From: Rhodoferax sp.
GTDB lineage: Bacteria > Pseudomonadota > Gammaproteobacteria > Burkholderiales > Burkholderiaceae_C
Assembly: GCF_025356155.1 (NCBI RefSeq)
Contig: NZ_JANXUQ010000007.1
Location: forward strand, 1 to 61,607
Reading direction: 5' to 3'
Length of the DNA stretch: 61,607 bases
How positions within the stretch are numbered: the first letter of the stretch is position 1; each line of letters opens with the position of its first letter. The notes under the pieces are model-generated. The model worked only from the letters and a program-made list of their open reading frames with translations. It was not told where the DNA came from and ran no database searches. The position numbers were made by a program, and so were the translations under genes. This document shows positions 1 through 8,509 of this stretch, piece by piece.

Positions 1-618
1 AGGCGTTGGAACAGGCGCAGGCGTTGGAACAGGCGCAGTTGTAGAAGTCGGCGCCGGAACAGGCGTAGGTGTTGGGACCGGCGCACCATCCGTTGGAGTA
101 GGCTCAGGAATACTCTGAGGGTGAACTGCAGCGACGGACGCATCGGTTTGCCCGTCGGTAGGTTGATCCGCCCGCCCAATCGTCAAAGGCGCGACGTCTT
201 CTTGGATCCGCAGCAGGCGCACAAAACTATGCGCATCGCTGCCATCGCCGCCACTCAAGCCCAAGGCCGTGGATTCGAGTTGTGTGGAAAGATCCCCGCC
301 AGAAGCGATGATTTTGGCAACTTCTGCCGAGCCGCTGTTCAAGTCGGCGAGGGATGCTTCCGATTTGTCGGTACCGGCCGTGCCCAACAGATTGGCATCG
401 ATCAGCAGTTCCCGGCCAGACGTAACGATCAATGGCTGACCGTTGGGCAGAGCCAATTCGAGGCGCGTCCCGTCTTCGGTTACAACTTGCTGGCCTTCCT
501 GCACCTCATCACCCACGCTCAGGGCTTTACGATTGCCGCTGGTGTCGACCACCCAAGCCTTACCTTGCAAAATAACGACAATACCGCGGGCTTGAGCAGA
601 AACTTGAGTGGTAGCCAT
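1..618 (-). CDS. Giant LapA-type surface adhesin, N-terminal part (truncated by window edge)
   Basis: The first 206 codons of a gene that continues past the left edge. Residues 1-150 look like the retention module found at the N-terminus of LapA/BapA-type adhesins exported by type I secretion, which keeps the protein plugged in the outer-membrane pore: no signal peptide, a short beta-rich start ([14 protein letters not shown]) and the motif [17 protein letters not shown] di-alanine site, VAAV (residues 162-165), is a possible target for a LapG-like protease; that is inference. From about residue 170 the protein is a Pro/Thr linker with near-identical 18-nt direct repeats (1-36). The ATG at 616-618 is preceded by AAGGATT. 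The upstream genes encode the matching secretion ATPase and fusion protein. Confidence 0.85.
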   Translation of the reverse strand, partial: MATTQVSAQARGIVVILQGKAWVVDTSGNRKALSVGDEVQEGQQVVTEDGTRLELALPNGQPLIVTSGRELLIDANLLGTAGTDKSEASLADLNSGSAEVAKIIASGGDLSTQLESTALGLSGGDGSDAHSFVRLLRIQEDVAPLTIGRADQPTDGQTDASVAAVHPQSIPEPTPTDGAPVPTPTPVPAPTSTTAPVPTPAPVPTP

Positions 619-697
619 GGGGAATCCTTCAAATACAACAACACTAGATTGCTGTACTCTAAAGAAGACTGGGGCTCTGGTCTATTGTCCTTGGGTA

Positions 698-716
698 CAG
701 GTAGGCTAACTACCTG
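698..716. promoter_or_regulatory. Perfect inverted repeat upstream of the adhesin gene
   Basis: CAGGTAG-GCTAA-CTACCTG is a perfect 7-bp dyad in the 108-nt gap between the LuxR-type regulator and the adhesin start. It has no T-tract, so an operator is more likely than a terminator. The neighbouring LuxR-type protein is the obvious candidate binder, but that is inference. Confidence 0.45.
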
Positions 717-726
717 GAATCTCTAA

Positions 727-1365
727 TCAGTGGATTCCGTGCACCCGCAGCGCCAATTGCAGGCGATCTGTAATGTTGAGTTTGGCGAATACCGCACTTA
801 AATGGGCTTTGACGGTTCTTTCTGAAATCTTGCACTGCACAGCGATGGCGCTATTGGATGCGCCGTTCGCGGCAAGAATCGCCACCTCAATCTCACGTTG
901 GGTCAATACCTTGCGCCAGCTTGCATCCGGTACTGGCGGGGCGGCGACCATGCGATTGACGCCGTGGAGCAGCCGCTGCATCAGCGATTTACCGATCCAG
1001 ACATGGCCGGTATCGACCACTTCCCTGACTTGCTTGAGGGTAGCCGCGTCCGAAAAAGCGTGGCAATAGGCTGCACAACCGGCGTCCAGTGCCAGCATCG
1101 CTTCATCGTCGTTGGGGTTAGAGCTGGCGGCGACCACGCGAATCTGGTCATTTTGCAGAATGCCGCGCCACATGGCCGACGCCCATGGCGGACGCCCAGT
1201 TAGCGACAGGTCCACCCAGGCGATTGATGAGCCCGGTGAACTGAGCTGCAAGAAATCATCGATCTGGGTGACAACCGTTTGTTTGGTAGTGCCCAGCGCC
1301 TTTTGCCAATGCGCCAGCAAACCGTTGTCATGCGTAACCAGAATCGTTTCAGGGTGGTGCTTCAT
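727..1365 (-). CDS. LuxR/NarL-type transcriptional regulator with degenerate receiver
   Basis: A 212-aa protein. The C-terminus (about 150-205) is a LuxR-type helix-turn-helix with the motifs LTQREIEV, SERTVKAHL and KLNITDR. The N-terminus resembles a response-regulator receiver: a candidate phospho-acceptor D52 (WVDLSL) is present, but the acidic pair that binds Mg2+ is missing (VTHD in place of DD) and the conserved lysine near the C-terminal end of the domain is not seen (AAYCHAF). It may therefore act without phosphorylation. The start overlaps the stop of the upstream fusion-protein gene (ATGA) and the gene lies just before the adhesin, so it probably controls adhesin expression. Confidence 0.85.
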   Translation of the reverse strand: MKHHPETILVTHDNGLLAHWQKALGTTKQTVVTQIDDFLQLSSPGSSIAWVDLSLTGRPPWASAMWRGILQNDQIRVVAASSNPNDDEAMLALDAGCAAYCHAFSDAATLKQVREVVDTGHVWIGKSLMQRLLHGVNRMVAAPPVPDASWRKVLTQREIEVAILAANGASNSAIAVQCKISERTVKAHLSAVFAKLNITDRLQLALRVHGIH

Positions 1366-2789
1366 CGCTCCGTCATGGCCTTTGCTTTGGCTCTTAGTAT
1401 GGGCTTCATAAGGTAAGCAAGTACCGACTTCTTGCCTGTAAGAATGTCAACTTCTGCAACCATGCCAGGAATAATGGGGAATTTTTGTTGTCCAATACTA
1501 TTGGAAAGCGTTCGTACGCGAACCACAAAAAACGCATTGCCCTTTTCGTCCAACACGGTATCGGCGCTAATCAACTCCAGCGTGGCGTCCAGGCCGCCAT
1601 AGGTTGCAAAGTCATAGGCTGTGAATTTGACCAGCGCTTTTTGACCTGGGTGCAAAAAGGCGATGTCACGCGGCAAGACCCGCGCTTCCAGCAGCAGCGC
1701 GTCATCCGACGGCACCACTTCCACCAAATCTTTGCCGGGTTGCACCACGCCGCCTACGGTATTGACCTTGAGCTGTTTGATCGTGCCGTTGACGGGTGAG
1801 CGGATTTCGGTCTGTTTGACCCGGTCCTCCAGCGCTGAACTGCCTTCCAGCAGGGCGTTGAGCTTGGCATTGGTTTCGCTGAGTTCGGACCGCGCGATGT
1901 TGCGGAAGGTCAGCTCGATTTCTTGGATCTTGCGGGTAGCCTCGGCAACGGCGGACTCTAGCCTCGGAATGTCGGAATTGGCACTGTCGCGCTCACCGCG
2001 GTACCGCGCCACATCGCGTTCCAGTCGCAATAGCTCCACGTCCGAAATAGCGCCAGACTTGGCCAAGGGGCGCGTCATTTCCAGCTCCCGGGCCGTGAGG
2101 TTGTAACTTTGGGACGCTTGTTCACGCTTGGCACGCACCGAAATCAGCTCTTGTGACCGCTGCGAGGCCTGTTGACGGGACACGCCAATGGTTGCGTCAA
2201 GTTCTGCCTTTCGCGATTCGTACAGCGCCCGTTCCTGCTCCACAATCTCGGGCGTTTCTGCCACCACTTCTTCGGGCGGCGCAAAGCGCGAGCCTTCCGC
2301 CAGCGCCTTAAGGCGCGTTGCCTTGGCCAACAGCGAGTTGTATTGGGAGCGGTTTTCGCGCAGCGACGACACCATGCGTGTCGGATCGACTTTGAGCATC
2401 AGATCGCCAATCTTGACGGTCTGCCCCTCCTTGACCAGGATCTCCGACACAATCCCGCCGTCCAGGCTTTGCAGCACTTGCACCTGCCGTGAGGGTATGA
2501 CCTTGCCTTCGCCCCTTGTTACCTCATCCAGCACGGCAAAGTTCGCCCAGATCATCAGCACAAACACCGCCACCACGCTGATCCACACCAGCACGCGTGC
2601 GCCGCGGGGCGTCTGTTCGGCAATGGCCCAATCCGCGTTGGCGTCGAAATCGCTGTCCAGCGCATCTTCGTGTTTGCCGGCCAGCGCCTGCATACCGCGA
2701 TCGATGCCGCGCGCGCAGAGTGCGTAAAACTGGTTCCAGGCTGCCACCAGTTTGTTGGTTTTTTTAACTTCTACAACTTGTTGTTCCAT
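1362..2789 (-). CDS. Type I secretion membrane fusion protein, HlyD/LapC family
   Basis: A 475-aa periplasmic adaptor that links the inner-membrane ATPase to a TolC-type pore. A cytoplasmic stretch of about 70 residues is followed by one transmembrane helix (VWISVVAVFVLMIWANFAV), the lipoyl-like half motifs (GGIVSEILVKEGQTVKIGDLM and SPVNGTIKQLKV), a long coiled coil (about 150-320) and a C-terminal beta domain ending in the family signature PGMVAEVDI. The length is typical. It directly abuts the ATPase gene upstream and overlaps the LuxR-type gene downstream, so the three form one transcription unit. No TolC-type outer-membrane gene is in the window. Confidence 0.92.
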   Translation of the reverse strand: MEQQVVEVKKTNKLVAAWNQFYALCARGIDRGMQALAGKHEDALDSDFDANADWAIAEQTPRGARVLVWISVVAVFVLMIWANFAVLDEVTRGEGKVIPSRQVQVLQSLDGGIVSEILVKEGQTVKIGDLMLKVDPTRMVSSLRENRSQYNSLLAKATRLKALAEGSRFAPPEEVVAETPEIVEQERALYESRKAELDATIGVSRQQASQRSQELISVRAKREQASQSYNLTARELEMTRPLAKSGAISDVELLRLERDVARYRGERDSANSDIPRLESAVAEATRKIQEIELTFRNIARSELSETNAKLNALLEGSSALEDRVKQTEIRSPVNGTIKQLKVNTVGGVVQPGKDLVEVVPSDDALLLEARVLPRDIAFLHPGQKALVKFTAYDFATYGGLDATLELISADTVLDEKGNAFFVVRVRTLSNSIGQQKFPIIPGMVAEVDILTGKKSVLAYLMKPILRAKAKAMTER

Positions 2790-4999
2790 CAGGCCGCCCT
2801 GCCTACTCTGCCGCTTTGCAGCGCATCCACGACTTGTGCCTTGGGTCCATCGGCCATGACCTTGCCATTGTCCACCACGATTAACCGATCGATCAGTTCC
2901 AGCAATGATGTGCGGTGTGTTACCAAAATCACTGTCTTGCCCTTACTAAACCGTTGCAACCGGGCCTTGAGCAAGTCCTCGCTCTGATGGTCCATCGCGC
3001 TGCTGGGTTCATCCAATAGCAGGATGGGCGAGTCGTTCAAAACTGCCCGTGCAATGCCCACGGCCTGCCGCTGCCCGCCCGACAGCGATTCGCCGCGTTC
3101 GCCAATCAGCATGTCAAAACCCCGAGGGTGGCGGTTGGCAAATTCCGTAACACCAGCCACCTCGGCCGCCGCGATGATGTCCTGGTCGTCGGTGAATGGC
3201 GAACCCAGTGCAATGTTCTCCTTCAGCGTGCCGAAGAACAGACTCACATCCTGCGACACAAAGCCGGCCGCGCGCCGCAGTTCCGCAGGATCAATTTGTC
3301 GCAGGTCAATACCGTCAATCAGGATCGCGCCCTCGGTCGGCTGGTACAAGCCCAGCACCAGGCGCTGGATCGTGGATTTACCCGAACCCACGCGGCCAAT
3401 GAAAGCCACCTTTTCGCCAGCCTGAATCTTGAACGACACATTGCGCAACACCGCCTGCTGCTGGCCGGGGTAGGAAAAACTGACGTTCTTAAATTCGATC
3501 GACCCCTGGAAGCCGTTGCGGTGTAAAAACACCGATGCATCCGCCCGCTCGGGCTGGGTATTCATGTGTTTCTCGACGGATGCCAGGCCACTCTTGGCAT
3601 TGTGGTATTGCATAAGCAGCCCCGCCACCTGGCCAAAGGGCCCCATGGCCCGACTTGCCAGCATGGACGCAGCGATGATGCCACCCATGCTGATCTGGTT
3701 GTCGGTCAACAGGTAGACGCCGACGATGACCATCACCACCGACACCAATTGCTGCAGCGTCTGCACCAGGCTCATGATGCTGGACGACAGCAGCTTGAGC
3801 TTGGTCCCCGTCTGCGCGATGAATACCGTAGATTGTTCCCACTTGCGCTGAAAAGCGCTCTCGGCCACCATGAACTTCACAGTCTCGATACCGACCAGAC
3901 TTTCCACCAGCGTTGCGTTGCGTTGGGACGTAGCCCGCTGGGTAACCTCCACCAGCTCCTGCATTTTTTGCTGCACGACCATGGACGCGACGATCAGCAC
4001 GATGATGCAAAACAGCGGTGGCAAGATCAGCCAGGGCGATATCCATGCGATCACGACGAAGAACACAAATACAAAAGGAATGTCTACCAAGGTGGTGATC
4101 GTGGCAGACGCCACAAACTCGCGGACCGATTCAAACGCACGCAGGTTGGCTGCAAAAGACCCCACCGACGCCGGCCGGTTGGCCATGCCCAACCCCAGAA
4201 CGCGCTCCATAATGCGCGCCGACAGTGTCACGTCGATGCGTTTACCCGCCGTATCCAGTATGAAGGATCGCAGCACCCGCAGCAGCGTGTCGAAAAACAT
4301 CATCAGGAACACCCCGATGGACAACACCCACAGGGTTTCTTCCGCTCGGTTGGGTACGACACGGTCGTACACCGTCATCGAGAACATCGGCATAGCCAGC
4401 GCGAAGACGTTGATCAGGAGGGCTGCCAACAAACTGTCGCGGTAAAGGCGCCAGTTCTGAAACACCACGCCCCAGAACCAGTGCTGCGACTTCAGCGCTC
4501 CAGTGTCTGGCGTGCGGGCGTCGAACTTGAAGATGGGGCGCACAAAACAGGCAATACCTGCGTACAGGTTGTCCAGTTCCTCGCGTGTCAAAACGTCAGA
4601 CGACTCCCCGTTTTCGGGGAAACGCACACGCGCCTGGCCGGATTCCAGCCACTCCAGCAACACGCATGCCTGGTTTTCTTTCAGCAACAGGACAACGGGC
4701 AACAACCCCGGACGCAGCGCACCCAGCGAACGGCGTGCCAGCTTTGCGGTCATGCTTGCGCGCGCGGCAGCGCGCGGCAGCAGGTCTGGTGTGATGCGGT
4801 TGCCCTGCAGCGGCAGACCGGCAGACAGTGCTTCCAGCGTTGTGGTGATGCCAAAAATCTTGGCAATAGCGATGACGCTGTCCAGCAGCGGGTCGAATCG
4901 CACGCTGTGCTCCCCGATGCGCGGCGTGTTCGCGGGGGGGATGGCTTCAGTGGTGGGTATTGAGTCTTGCATAAGGTGCTTGGGCTTCGATTCTGACAC
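2789..4999 (-). CDS. Type I secretion ABC permease/ATPase, LapB-like
   Basis: A 736-aa exporter. The N-terminal ~140 residues form a C39 peptidase-like domain with no catalytic Cys visible at the expected place (FGITTTLEAL), as in exporters that only dock unfolded substrates. A transmembrane region (about 170-460) is followed by an ATPase domain with Walker A GRVGSGKS, signature LSGGQRQ, Walker B ILLLDEPSS and the H-loop VTHR. It presumably exports the adhesin encoded downstream. It lies 9 nt downstream of the small unknown gene ending at 5009. Confidence 0.93.
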   Translation of the reverse strand: MSESKPKHLMQDSIPTTEAIPPANTPRIGEHSVRFDPLLDSVIAIAKIFGITTTLEALSAGLPLQGNRITPDLLPRAAARASMTAKLARRSLGALRPGLLPVVLLLKENQACVLLEWLESGQARVRFPENGESSDVLTREELDNLYAGIACFVRPIFKFDARTPDTGALKSQHWFWGVVFQNWRLYRDSLLAALLINVFALAMPMFSMTVYDRVVPNRAEETLWVLSIGVFLMMFFDTLLRVLRSFILDTAGKRIDVTLSARIMERVLGLGMANRPASVGSFAANLRAFESVREFVASATITTLVDIPFVFVFFVVIAWISPWLILPPLFCIIVLIVASMVVQQKMQELVEVTQRATSQRNATLVESLVGIETVKFMVAESAFQRKWEQSTVFIAQTGTKLKLLSSSIMSLVQTLQQLVSVVMVIVGVYLLTDNQISMGGIIAASMLASRAMGPFGQVAGLLMQYHNAKSGLASVEKHMNTQPERADASVFLHRNGFQGSIEFKNVSFSYPGQQQAVLRNVSFKIQAGEKVAFIGRVGSGKSTIQRLVLGLYQPTEGAILIDGIDLRQIDPAELRRAAGFVSQDVSLFFGTLKENIALGSPFTDDQDIIAAAEVAGVTEFANRHPRGFDMLIGERGESLSGGQRQAVGIARAVLNDSPILLLDEPSSAMDHQSEDLLKARLQRFSKGKTVILVTHRTSLLELIDRLIVVDNGKVMADGPKAQVVDALQSGRVGRAA

Positions 5000-5008
5000 G
5001 GCCCTCCA

Positions 5009-5323
5009 TTACAGGAGGCGGTCGTCGTTCCCCAGCAAATTCAATGCGCCATGGATGCGGTTGCGCAGGCCCTTTCGCACCATCAGTTTCTTTTGTGCGG
5101 CGACCGGCAGGTCGGTCTGGTGGATCACGTTTTTCAGGATCAGCGTGTCGATCAAGTCTTCCAGTACCCGCACAAAACCCGCGTCTACCGCGTCAAACGC
5201 GGGCTCGGCCTTGAAAAACTGCTGGATGTCCGGATGGTTTTCTTCCAGCGTTTCGCTGCCAGGCTGCGGCTGCCGGGACACCGACTGAATGGAACCATCT
5301 GCATTTCTGGAAACGTGAAACAT
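5009..5323 (-). CDS. Small protein of unknown function at the head of the T1SS operon
   Basis: About 104 aa when started at the ATG at 5323 (MFHVSRNADG); a GTG at 5365 would add 14 residues. I chose the ATG because proteins I recall of this type begin with a similar M-F/Y-x-V-x-R-D/N segment; neither start has a strong ribosome binding site. The protein is acidic and predicted soluble, with a conserved-looking core (FVRVLEDLIDTLI..G/NVI..TDLPVAAQKKLMVRKGLR). Similar proteins are often mislabelled 'tryptophan synthase subunit beta-like', but nothing here looks like that enzyme. It ends 9 nt before the secretion ATPase gene, so it is probably co-transcribed. Function unknown. Confidence 0.75.
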   Translation of the reverse strand: MFHVSRNADGSIQSVSRQPQPGSETLEENHPDIQQFFKAEPAFDAVDAGFVRVLEDLIDTLILKNVIHQTDLPVAAQKKLMVRKGLRNRIHGALNLLGNDDRLL

Positions 5324-5400
5324 AGCGTTTTGCTCAGGAGAAAAGGTTCTTCGATCCAACGGCACCAGCCTGCTGCGTGGATATTAGCACCCAGTCGGCA

Positions 5401-6549
5401 CTAGGCAACGGTTGGCGCCGACGCAATCACGCCGCCGCCGAGGCACACGTCGCCGTCGTACAACACGGCCGATTGCCCCGGCGTCACCGCCCACTGCGCT
5501 TCACCAAACTGCAGCGAGAAGCCTTGTAGATCGGCATCCGCCAAGTCGCAGGCCGCATCGTTCTGGCGGTAGCGGGTTTTGGCTGCCAGCGTGGCGGTGG
5601 CAACCGGCGCGCTACCGCCGGTCCAACTGGCGTCCAGCGCATGCAGCGTGTGGGATTGCAGCCACTGATGGTCGTGGCCCTGCACCACCCACAGCGTGTT
5701 GGTCGCCATGTCTTTGCGCGCGACAAACCAGGGCTGGTGTTCGCCGCCACCCTTTTGTGCGCCCTTGGCCTTTATGCCGCCAATGCCCAGGCCCTGGCGC
5801 TGGCCCAACGTATAAAAGCTCAGGCCCTGGTGTTCGCCCAAAAAGCGGCCTTTTGCATCGCGCATGGGGCCCGGCTCTTTGGCGATGTAGCGGTTCAAGA
5901 AGTCACGGAACGGACGTTCGCCGATGAAGCAGATGCCGGTGGAATCTCTTTTCTTCGCGTTGGGCAGGCCGATGTCTTCGGCAATCTGGCGCACCTGGGT
6001 CTTGTGCAGCTCGCCTACCGGGAACAGCGTCTTGGACAACTGGGCCTGGTTTAGCCGGTGCAGGAAATAGCTCTGGTCCTTGGACGGGTCCAAGCCCTTG
6101 AGCAACTCGTGCAGGCCGGTCTGCGGGTTTTGCCGGACCCTCGCATAGTGGCCGGTCGCAATCCTCTCGGCGCCCAGCCGCATAGCGTGGTCGAGGAAGG
6201 ACTTGAATTTGATCTCGGCATTGCACAGGATGTCGGGGTTGGGCGTGCGTCCGGCTTGGTATTCGCGCAGGAATTCGGCAAACACGCGATCCTTGTACTC
6301 GGCGGCGAAGTTGACGTGTTCGATCTCGATGCCGATGACATCGGCCACGGCAGCGGCGTCGACAAAGTCGATGTTGGAGGTGCAGTAGCCCGGGTCGTCG
6401 GTACCAGCATCGGCCGCGCGGTCGTCGTCTTCCCAGTTTTTCATGAAGATGCCGATAACCTCATGCCCCTGTTGCTTCAGCAAATGGGCGGTCACCGCCG
6501 AATCGACTCCGCCGCTCAGGCCCACCACTACACGCTGTTTGCTGCTCAT
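5401..6549 (-). CDS. mnmA: tRNA-specific 2-thiouridylase MnmA
   Basis: A 382-aa enzyme that thiolates U34 of Lys, Glu and Gln tRNAs using sulfur relayed by the IscS/Tus system. The N-terminal PP-loop GLSGGVDSA adenylates the tRNA. The catalytic cysteines are in [11 protein letters not shown] and [13 protein letters not shown], and a C-terminal beta-barrel domain follows. The length fits the family. In many proteobacteria mnmA sits next to nudJ. Here nudJ is upstream on the same strand, but two lipoprotein genes lie between them. Confidence 0.97.
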   Translation of the reverse strand: MSSKQRVVVGLSGGVDSAVTAHLLKQQGHEVIGIFMKNWEDDDRAADAGTDDPGYCTSNIDFVDAAAVADVIGIEIEHVNFAAEYKDRVFAEFLREYQAGRTPNPDILCNAEIKFKSFLDHAMRLGAERIATGHYARVRQNPQTGLHELLKGLDPSKDQSYFLHRLNQAQLSKTLFPVGELHKTQVRQIAEDIGLPNAKKRDSTGICFIGERPFRDFLNRYIAKEPGPMRDAKGRFLGEHQGLSFYTLGQRQGLGIGGIKAKGAQKGGGEHQPWFVARKDMATNTLWVVQGHDHQWLQSHTLHALDASWTGGSAPVATATLAAKTRYRQNDAACDLADADLQGFSLQFGEAQWAVTPGQSAVLYDGDVCLGGGVIASAPTVA

Positions 6550-6604
6550 GGACGGATTTTACCGGCGGGCGCCTTGCCGTAGTGCATTAGGGAAATAAGC
6601 CCCT

Positions 6605-6647
6605 AGCCCTCGCCGAATGTGCGCAAGCCACTACTGTTTTAGTAGCA
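6605..6647 (+). repeat. Repeat A, copy 1 (AGCCCTC-N17-unit)
   Basis: An intergenic copy upstream of mnmA: AGCCCTC, 17 nt, CACTA, 9 nt, TAGCA. The end forms a small palindrome (CTACTGTTTTAGTAG). It belongs to the nine-copy family described in the findings. Confidence 0.8.
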
Positions 6648-6750
6648 ATACTCGCGCGATGGCATGGCGGCCGAGGGGCACGCTCTGCCCACTTTGGCCT
6701 CTGTTATACGCCGTTCGCAGCGCTCGACGACTGTCTGCACCCATCTCATG

Positions 6751-6782
6751 AGAAAGCGGCGCCCATCTGCTGGTTGCGCCGC
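6751..6782 (-). terminator. Probable rho-independent terminator after collagen-like lipoprotein 2
   Basis: On the minus strand a perfect 7-bp GC-rich stem (GCGGCGC/GCGCCGC, 13-nt loop) is followed by TTTCT. It lies 22 nt after the stop of the lipoprotein gene ending at 6804. The T-tract is short, so termination may be partial. Confidence 0.45.
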
Positions 6783-6803
6783 CGCTGGGGTGGAAGTGCC
6801 AGC

Positions 6804-7082
6804 TTACTTTTCGGCAGGCACTACAACAACTGTATCACCGGGTTTACCGGGCTGCCCCTTTTCGCCTTGAGCGCCGGGAGGGCCTTGTGGACCGGGTACT
6901 GCAACGACGGCGCCGGGTACGACGACAGCGGGGCCGGTCGTTCCAGGAGGACCAGCCGGACCGGGCGCGCCGGCAGGACCGGGCGTCGTGACCACCACGG
7001 GAGAGGGGGGTGTGCTAGCGGGATTGCAAGCGCTTAGAAAAAATGCGGCAAGCGCAGTGGTAAGAAGAAGGGAAGTTTTCAT
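6804..7082 (-). CDS. Collagen-like repeat lipoprotein (copy 2)
   Basis: A 92-aa predicted lipoprotein. The signal peptide ends in a canonical lipobox LSAC (Cys19), followed by NPAST, the segment SPVVVTTPGPAG and then Gly-x-y triplets (PGPAGAPGPAGPPGTTGP, later GPQGPPGAQGEKGQPGKPGD) with a short hydrophobic break (VVVPGAVVAVPG). It ends in GDTVVVVPAEK. The Pro-rich x positions are more collagen-like than in its neighbour. The ATG at 7080-7082 fixes the signal peptide. Copy 1 lies 169 nt upstream on the same strand with the same architecture, so this is a tandem duplication. Function unknown; a surface-anchored triple helix is possible. Confidence 0.8.
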   Translation of the reverse strand: MKTSLLLTTALAAFFLSACNPASTPPSPVVVTTPGPAGAPGPAGPPGTTGPAVVVPGAVVAVPGPQGPPGAQGEKGQPGKPGDTVVVVPAEK

Positions 7083-7251
7083 AGTAGTCCTCATGTAGGT
7101 AGTTGACACGGACCCTACGTTAGCGAGGCTTGCGGCGCTACTCTGTGCGATGGAACACTGTGCGGTCGCCAAGCCCCGATCTTGTCGATCGGGGTAGGCA
7201 CCGCCGCGTTGTACTGCGCCGATGGTGGAGACCAAGGCGCAATCCGCCTGC

Positions 7252-7614
<363 letters not shown>

Positions 7615-7775
7615 TTATGGGATGAATAAACGGCGAGCGCCAGTTGGCACTGGTGAGCGTCATCCGTAAGGTAGCGGCCCGAGCGAAATTCCTGCGTTCG
7701 CCAGCTCACATTCGGGCAAATTACTTTTTTGTCCGGGAGGTTTTGGCTGAGGTGCGTGGGGGTAAATCAGCCCTT

Positions 7776-7818
7776 AGCCCTCGAATATGTTGGGCGTATT
7801 GCTATGAAGTTTATAGCA
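7776..7818 (+). repeat. Repeat A, copy 2 (overlaps the nudJ stop codon)
   Basis: AGCCCTC, 17 nt, TGCTA, 9 nt, TAGCA. The distal end overlaps the last codons and stop of nudJ (stop at 7811-7813), so the element forms the end of that reading frame. Confidence 0.8.
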
Positions 7819-8299
7819 AATAGGGTGCGTGCATGACGCTGGCATCTGCCTGCACCAGCGCCAGCGGGTAACGCGTGCCGCGCAGGTAGTCGTCCATGCA
7901 CTGCACCAGCAGCGGGCTGCGGTGGCGGGCGGTGCTGGCGCGAATCTCGTCAGCCGTCATCCACAGCGTGCGCACGATGCCGGTGTCCAGCGTGCGGTGT
8001 GTGTCACACGCGCCCAGCGTGCCGCAGAAGGCGAAGCGCAGGTAGGTGGTGTCGCGGCCATTGGGGCCGATCTGGCGCGATAGGTAGATGCCGACCAGCG
8101 CGCTGGGCGTGAAGCCGTAGGCAGTTTCCTCTAATGTTTCGCGGGTGCAGGCCTGTTCGGGTGTTTCACCACAATCGAGGTGGCCAGCAGGGTTGTTCAG
8201 GCGCAATCCGTCGGCGGTTTCTTCCTCCACCAGCAGGAAACGGCCGCTTTGTTCTATCACCGCGGCGACAGTGACATGGGGTTTCCAGCGTATGTCCAT
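7811..8299 (-). CDS. nudJ: NUDIX hydrolase, NudJ-type phosphatase
   Basis: A 162-aa Nudix enzyme. The Nudix box runs from GHLDCGE to REtLEEtAY (about 40-62) with the catalytic glutamates RE..EE in place. The start KPHVTVAAVIEQSGRFLLVEEE and the NPAGHL segment are typical of NudJ, which hydrolyses thiamine and nucleoside pyrophosphates. The usual Gly of the box (EExG) is Ala here. In enterobacteria nudJ precedes mnmA directly, and the same order and strand are kept here with an insertion between them. The last codons and the TAA lie inside a copy of repeat A, so the natural C-terminus may have been altered. Confidence 0.87.
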   Translation of the reverse strand: MDIRWKPHVTVAAVIEQSGRFLLVEEETADGLRLNNPAGHLDCGETPEQACTRETLEETAYGFTPSALVGIYLSRQIGPNGRDTTYLRFAFCGTLGACDTHRTLDTGIVRTLWMTADEIRASTARHRSPLLVQCMDDYLRGTRYPLALVQADASVMHAPYLL

Positions 8300-8509
8300 A
8301 CCCCATTATCAAAGGGAAATCAAAGGGGAAACCCGGGGAAGAGCCATGGGTGGTGGGCAGGGGCGTTCCATTTGCCCAAAACGGGTTTTACCTTGGGGAT
8401 TGCGTGGGAAATTCAGTTAAGCTGTCCGGCGCCAACCACGCTGCCTCGCTTTTTCTGCCAGGTGCCTGTGTTGGCCTGTTGCAAATTGATTTAGCTGAGG
8501 AGTTGCTGC

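Noticed and set aside
3566-4963. 465-codon frame on the plus strand over the secretion ATPase
   Set aside because: Low-complexity His/Gln/Arg-rich translation typical of antisense frames.
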